Of a stretch of DNA of 8,633 nt, positions 5,650-8,633 are shown one piece after another (positions within the stretch are counted from its first letter, which is position 1; each line of letters begins with the position of its first letter). The notes beneath the pieces are model-generated. The model was not told the DNA's origin and did not search any database. It was given only the letters and a program-made list of their open reading frames with translations. Position numbers and translations under genes: made by a program. This DNA comes from an uncultured Mediterraneibacter sp. GTDB lineage: Bacteria > Bacillota > Clostridia > Lachnospirales > Lachnospiraceae. Location: the NCBI GenBank assembly GCA_934418295.1, contig CAKRWZ010000074.1:1-8633 (forward strand), written 5' to 3'.

Positions 5650-6187
5650 ACGTTTTTACCCTTATGCACACACAGACAGCGTCTTCTCCATCGATTATGA
5701 CAAATTGTATGCCAAAGGCTTTCGGGGCATCCTGTTTGACATCGATAACACCCTAGTACACCACGGGGATGATTCCAACGAGCAAGTAGACGCCTTGTTC
5801 CGTCAGATCCGCAGCGCAGGATTAAAAACCTTGCTCTTATCCAACAACACAGAGGAACGGATTCTGCGCTTTCTGAAGAATATCGATTCTCTTTACATTC
5901 CGGACGCGGACAAGCCAAATCCGGACTGCTATCTCAAAGCCCTGCAGATGTTAGATCTGAAAAAGGAAGAGACCGTCGTCATCGGCGACCAGCTCTTCAC
6001 CGACATTTACGGCGCCAACCGCTGCGGAATCCCAAGCATCCTGGTTGATTTTATCCGGCAGCCCGGTGTGTCAAAAATCGGGAAAAAAAGACAGCTGGAA
6101 CGGCTGATCCTCTGGTTCTGTCACCGAAGCTCTTTCTGCTGCCGCCTGGACGATATTTGCATAAAAAATCAAAATGGAGGAAATTGA
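5642..6187 (+). CDS. YqeG-type HAD-IIIA phosphatase
   Basis: A 181-residue cytosolic phosphatase of the haloacid dehalogenase superfamily. Motif I is FDIDNTLV with nucleophile Asp33 and Asp35. Motif II is the SNN at 67-69, motif III is Lys91 in DKPNPDCY, and motif IV is GDQLFTD (115-121). There is no large cap insertion, as in HAD-IIIA enzymes. The N-terminal FYPYAHTDSVFSIDYDKLYAKGF is typical of YqeG, the family that includes yeast Gep4, a phosphatidylglycerophosphate phosphatase. That activity is a possibility, not shown here. The ATG at 5642 lies inside the end of the barrel gene, with GGAG (5631-5634) 7 nt upstream, so translation is probably coupled. The frame is open further upstream only as a shadow of that gene. 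The C terminus (from about 158) is rich in Cys and longer than I expect. vanW follows after 6 nt. Confidence 0.92.
   Translation: MLKRFYPYAHTDSVFSIDYDKLYAKGFRGILFDIDNTLVHHGDDSNEQVDALFRQIRSAGLKTLLLSNNTEERILRFLKNIDSLYIPDADKPNPDCYLKALQMLDLKKEETVVIGDQLFTDIYGANRCGIPSILVDFIRQPGVSKIGKKRQLERLILWFCHRSSFCCRLDDICIKNQNGGN
6176..6180 (+). promoter_or_regulatory. VanW gene ribosome binding site with long spacing
   Basis: GGAGG sits inside the last codons of the HAD gene, 13 nt before the ATG at 6194. No closer in-frame start exists, so the spacing is genuinely long and initiation may depend partly on coupling to the upstream gene. Confidence 0.6.
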
Positions 6188-6193
6188 AAAGCT

Positions 6194-7027
6194 ATGTTAT
6201 GGAACAAAGATAAATTGTTCTGCGATATTAACCCTACCTGCTATGCCATCTCTATGCAGAAAGAGATCGTGAAGCGCCATATCCAGAACACCCTCAGCAA
6301 AGAAAGGTTTGCTTCTACTGTCCGGCAGGAAACACTGCCAAACGTAGTAGCCAGTTATAGTTCGCATCTGATCAAACGCGGTCCCGGCATCGACCCTGTT
6401 CTTCAGGAAAATAAGGCCGTCAATATCGACATTGCCGGCAAAACCATAAACGGTCTTATGATCTACCCGGGTGAGGTCTTTTCTTTTTGGGGCCGTCTCG
6501 GAAAAACCACCCGCCGCAAAGGCTATAAAGACGGGCGTGTCATCGAAAAAAATCAAATGAAACCAGGTATCGGCGGTGGGCTCTGCAATCTTGCCAACAC
6601 CATTCACCGCATGATCTTACATAGCCCTATGACTGTAACCGAGTTCCACAACCATTCAGACGCTTTGGCTCCGGATGAGGGCAAGCGGGTTCCTTTCAGC
6701 TCCGGTACTTCCATCAATTACAATAACCGGGATTACCGCTTCTGCAACAATACCGACCAGGCGGTACAGCTTTTGGTCTGGTGTGAAAATGAAACTCTCT
6801 ACGCCGAGCTTCGGAGCGAGCGGGAATATCCCTGGTCCTATCAGTTGGTGGAAGAAGATCACCATTTCGCCAAAGAGGGTAACAAATACTACCGCATCTC
6901 AAAAATCTATAAAGAAACCATTGAAAAAGCTACCGGACAAGTCATCCGCAGGGATCTGGTACTGGACAACCATTCGGAAGTCATGTACGATTACAACCTG
7001 ATCCCCAAAGACCAGATCCGGGAATAA
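6194..7027 (+). CDS. VanW family protein
   Basis: A 277-residue protein whose core is a VanW domain. Recognisable blocks are YPGEVFSFWGRLGKTT (91-106), KGYKDGRVI (109-117), GIGGGLCNLANTIH (125-138), TVTEFHNHSD (147-156) and VPFSSGTSINY (166-176). The name comes from an accessory gene of VanB-type vancomycin clusters; the biochemical role of the family is not established. The length is close to those short VanW proteins rather than the longer surface forms with a membrane anchor and G5 or peptidoglycan-binding repeats. I see no signal peptide or membrane segment. Cys131 and the histidines of the FHNHSD block are the most conserved-looking polar residues. The gene is third in the barrel/HAD operon and ends at a strong hairpin. 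No vanA/B ligase, vanH, vanX or vanRS lies nearby, so resistance should not be inferred. Confidence 0.92.
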   Translation: MLWNKDKLFCDINPTCYAISMQKEIVKRHIQNTLSKERFASTVRQETLPNVVASYSSHLIKRGPGIDPVLQENKAVNIDIAGKTINGLMIYPGEVFSFWGRLGKTTRRKGYKDGRVIEKNQMKPGIGGGLCNLANTIHRMILHSPMTVTEFHNHSDALAPDEGKRVPFSSGTSINYNNRDYRFCNNTDQAVQLLVWCENETLYAELRSEREYPWSYQLVEEDHHFAKEGNKYYRISKIYKETIEKATGQVIRRDLVLDNHSEVMYDYNLIPKDQIRE

Positions 7028-7030
7028 TTT

Positions 7031-7067
7031 AAAAACAGCCGCTCTTTTGACAAGAGCGGCTGTCTGA
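7031..7067. terminator. Two-way terminator between convergent genes
   Basis: A perfect 12-bp stem, ACAGCCGCTCTT (7035-7046) and its complement (7052-7063), has a five-base loop. On the minus strand it is followed by a run of T, making it a strong terminator for the symporter gene. On the plus strand the tail is weaker (CTGATTT), but it lies 7 nt after the vanW stop and probably serves that operon too. Confidence 0.9.
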
Positions 7068-7109
7068 TTTACAAAACTCAACTTTCAGATTTCCGTGACA
7101 ACTCTTCTG

Positions 7110-8510
7110 CTAAGACTCTTTTTTCCCATCCGCAGAAAAATATTCTTTGATCAATTTAACCACCACGCCGGACAAGAGGAATACTCCGATCAGGTTCGGG
7201 ATCACCATCAATCCGTTAAAGGTCTCGGCAATACTCCACATCAGTCCCAGATTCATCGTGGCTCCGACGATGGCCACCAGGGAATAGACCAGCATAAACG
7301 GCTTGTTTACACGAGAACCGAACAAAAATTCAATACATCTCACTCCGTAAAGCCCCCAGCCGATGATCGTGGAAAATGCGAAGCAGCACATAGCGATGGC
7401 CGTGAAAATGGAAACCCATCCGCCGTACACCGACGTAAATCCGTTGATCGTAAGCTCTGCACCGGCAGCATCACCGTATCCTACTGCAACTCCGCTGCAC
7501 AAAATGACCAGCGCTGTCATCGTACAGATGATGATGGTGTCTACAAACACTTCAAAAATCCCAAAGAAGCCCTGTTTTACAGGCTTTCTTGTATCTGCAC
7601 AGGCATGGGCGATGGAACCGGTTCCAAGACCTGCTTCATTGGAAAAGATTCCGCGGGACACCCCCTTTTTCATACTCATAAAGAAGCTTCCCACTGCACC
7701 GCCGGTCACGGCAGCCGGATTAAACGCACCTTCTATGATGGCTCCGAATACGCCCGGAACCGCATTGATGTTCATCACGATGACGCCAAGTGACAGTAAA
7801 ATATACATGATGGCCATGAAAGGCACCAGTTTTTCTGTCACGTGCCCGATTCGTTTAATGCCGCCTAAAAGGATCAGTGCGATCAAGGCTGCCAGTGCGA
7901 TACCGATCACCAGATTCAGCATAGGTGCAGCTTCCTTTGAAAGCAGCCCAAAGTTAAACAGCGCAGAATCAATGGCTGTCGCGATCGTATTGACCTGCGT
8001 GGCATTTCCCGTTCCAAACACCGTCAGCACACCAAAAGCTGCAAACAGGTAAGCCAGCCAGTGCCAATGCTTCGCCAGACCATTTTTTATATAGTACATA
8101 GGTCCTCCGACCAATTCACCTTTATCGTTGGTTTCCCGGAAATGGACCGCCAATGTTACCTCAAAAAATTTGGTGCACATTCCCAACAGCGCGGAAACCC
8201 ACATCCAGAAAACAGCTCCCGGACCGCCGATGGCGATGGCTCCGGCTACTCCGGCTACATTTCCCGTCCCTACCGTGGCCGCCAGTGCCGTACACACTGC
8301 CTGGAACGGCGTCAGCGCTCCGTCTGAAGCCTCTTTTTTCTTCATCATACGCCCCAAAGTCACCTTCATGGCATATGGGAACTTCCGGATCTGCAGAAAG
8401 CCTGTCCGGATACTCAAGAACAAACCGACTCCAATGATGCAGATCATCGCCGGAACGCCCCAGATAAAATTGTTCACCGCACCATTGACCGATTCAATTA
8501 TATCCATCAT
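7110..8510 (-). CDS. Sodium:alanine/glycine symporter, AGCS family
   Basis: A 466-residue inner-membrane carrier of the amino acid:cation symporter family (AgcS/AlsT/DagA type), taking up alanine or glycine with sodium. Family blocks are clear: TALAATVGTGNVAGVAGAI (74-92), GGPGAVFWMW (95-104), GGPMYYI (135-141), and GIFSNEAGLGTGSIAHA (287-303). About ten or more hydrophobic stretches span the protein, for example near 19-34, 151-166, 198-216, 229-247, 324-342, 366-385 and 405-424. The length is usual. The start is the first of two adjacent ATG codons, 7 nt after AGGGGA. It is transcribed alone, toward vanW, with a terminator beyond its stop. Alanine versus glycine preference cannot be told from the sequence, so I give no symbol. 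Confidence 0.96.
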   Translation of the reverse strand: MMDIIESVNGAVNNFIWGVPAMICIIGVGLFLSIRTGFLQIRKFPYAMKVTLGRMMKKKEASDGALTPFQAVCTALAATVGTGNVAGVAGAIAIGGPGAVFWMWVSALLGMCTKFFEVTLAVHFRETNDKGELVGGPMYYIKNGLAKHWHWLAYLFAAFGVLTVFGTGNATQVNTIATAIDSALFNFGLLSKEAAPMLNLVIGIALAALIALILLGGIKRIGHVTEKLVPFMAIMYILLSLGVIVMNINAVPGVFGAIIEGAFNPAAVTGGAVGSFFMSMKKGVSRGIFSNEAGLGTGSIAHACADTRKPVKQGFFGIFEVFVDTIIICTMTALVILCSGVAVGYGDAAGAELTINGFTSVYGGWVSIFTAIAMCCFAFSTIIGWGLYGVRCIEFLFGSRVNKPFMLVYSLVAIVGATMNLGLMWSIAETFNGLMVIPNLIGVFLLSGVVVKLIKEYFSADGKKES

Positions 8511-8633
8511 TGCTTTTTCCCCTATCTCTCATTTTTTACGTTTTCTTTTTGCAATTCCCGTTTTTCTGTTCATCCTTCACTGAAACGGTCTGCAAACCTG
8601 CTCTGTTCGACGCAAATATTGCTCCCATTATAG
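8511..8633 (-). promoter_or_regulatory. Leader of the symporter gene with a -10 box at the window edge
   Basis: Minus-strand TATAAT at 8632-8627 is a perfect -10; its -35 would lie beyond the window. Initiation near 8620 would give a leader of about 110 nt. The leader contains two copies of GAACAGA and an A-rich stretch before the ribosome binding site. I see no known riboswitch motif and no terminator in it. Confidence 0.55.

Noticed and set aside
6194..7027. Vancomycin resistance locus
   Set aside because: Only a VanW-domain gene is present; no ligase, dehydrogenase, dipeptidase or two-component genes are in the window.
7095..8583. Plus-strand open frames opposite the symporter gene
   Set aside because: They are shadows of the AGCS gene; the predicted proteins have no recognisable domains.
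8511..8633. Glycine riboswitch before the symporter
   Set aside because: I could not find the conserved glycine aptamer core in this leader; part of it could lie beyond the window, so the search is limited.

Overview
The window looks like ordinary chromosome of a Gram-positive Clostridia member, most likely Lachnospiraceae. The grounds are purine-rich AGGAG/GGAGG ribosome binding sites before most genes, a T-box leader on thrS, sigma-A type promoters, a YqeG-type HAD phosphatase, a VanW protein and an alanine/glycine:sodium symporter of Firmicutes type. The assignment rests on sequence character and was not checked by a search. I see no phage, transposase, integrase, CRISPR array, tRNA or rRNA.

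Left block, minus strand (1-4842): tcdA, a GNAT acetyltransferase gene, thrS and a truncated ABC transporter gene all read right to left. tcdA has its own consensus-like promoter. The acetyltransferase gene follows 53 nt later. Ten nt after its stop lies the thrS promoter, then a threonine T-box leader of about 330 nt, then thrS. A strong hairpin closes thrS. A short leader with four perfect copies of a 12-bp unit then precedes a MacB-like ATPase-permease gene that runs off the left edge. ThrRS and TcdA both act on tRNA-Thr: one charges it, the other cyclises its t6A37, and the T-box reads the same tRNA.

Middle block, plus strand (4910-7027): a promoter with a palindrome over its -35 drives a compact three-gene operon. 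The genes are a TIM-barrel protein of unknown function, a HAD phosphatase whose start overlaps the barrel gene's stop by 8 nt, and a short VanW-domain protein 6 nt further on. Tight packing suggests joint expression; the shared role is unknown.

Right block, minus strand (7110-8633): an AGCS-family sodium:alanine/glycine symporter gene with a leader of about 110 nt. A consensus -10 box sits at the window edge. A two-way terminator separates it from the convergent VanW gene.

I found no clearly new multi-gene system. The best leads are the unassigned TIM-barrel/HAD pair with its operator-like palindrome, the unusual spacing of the T-box expression platform, and the 12-bp tandem repeat ahead of the ABC transporter gene.
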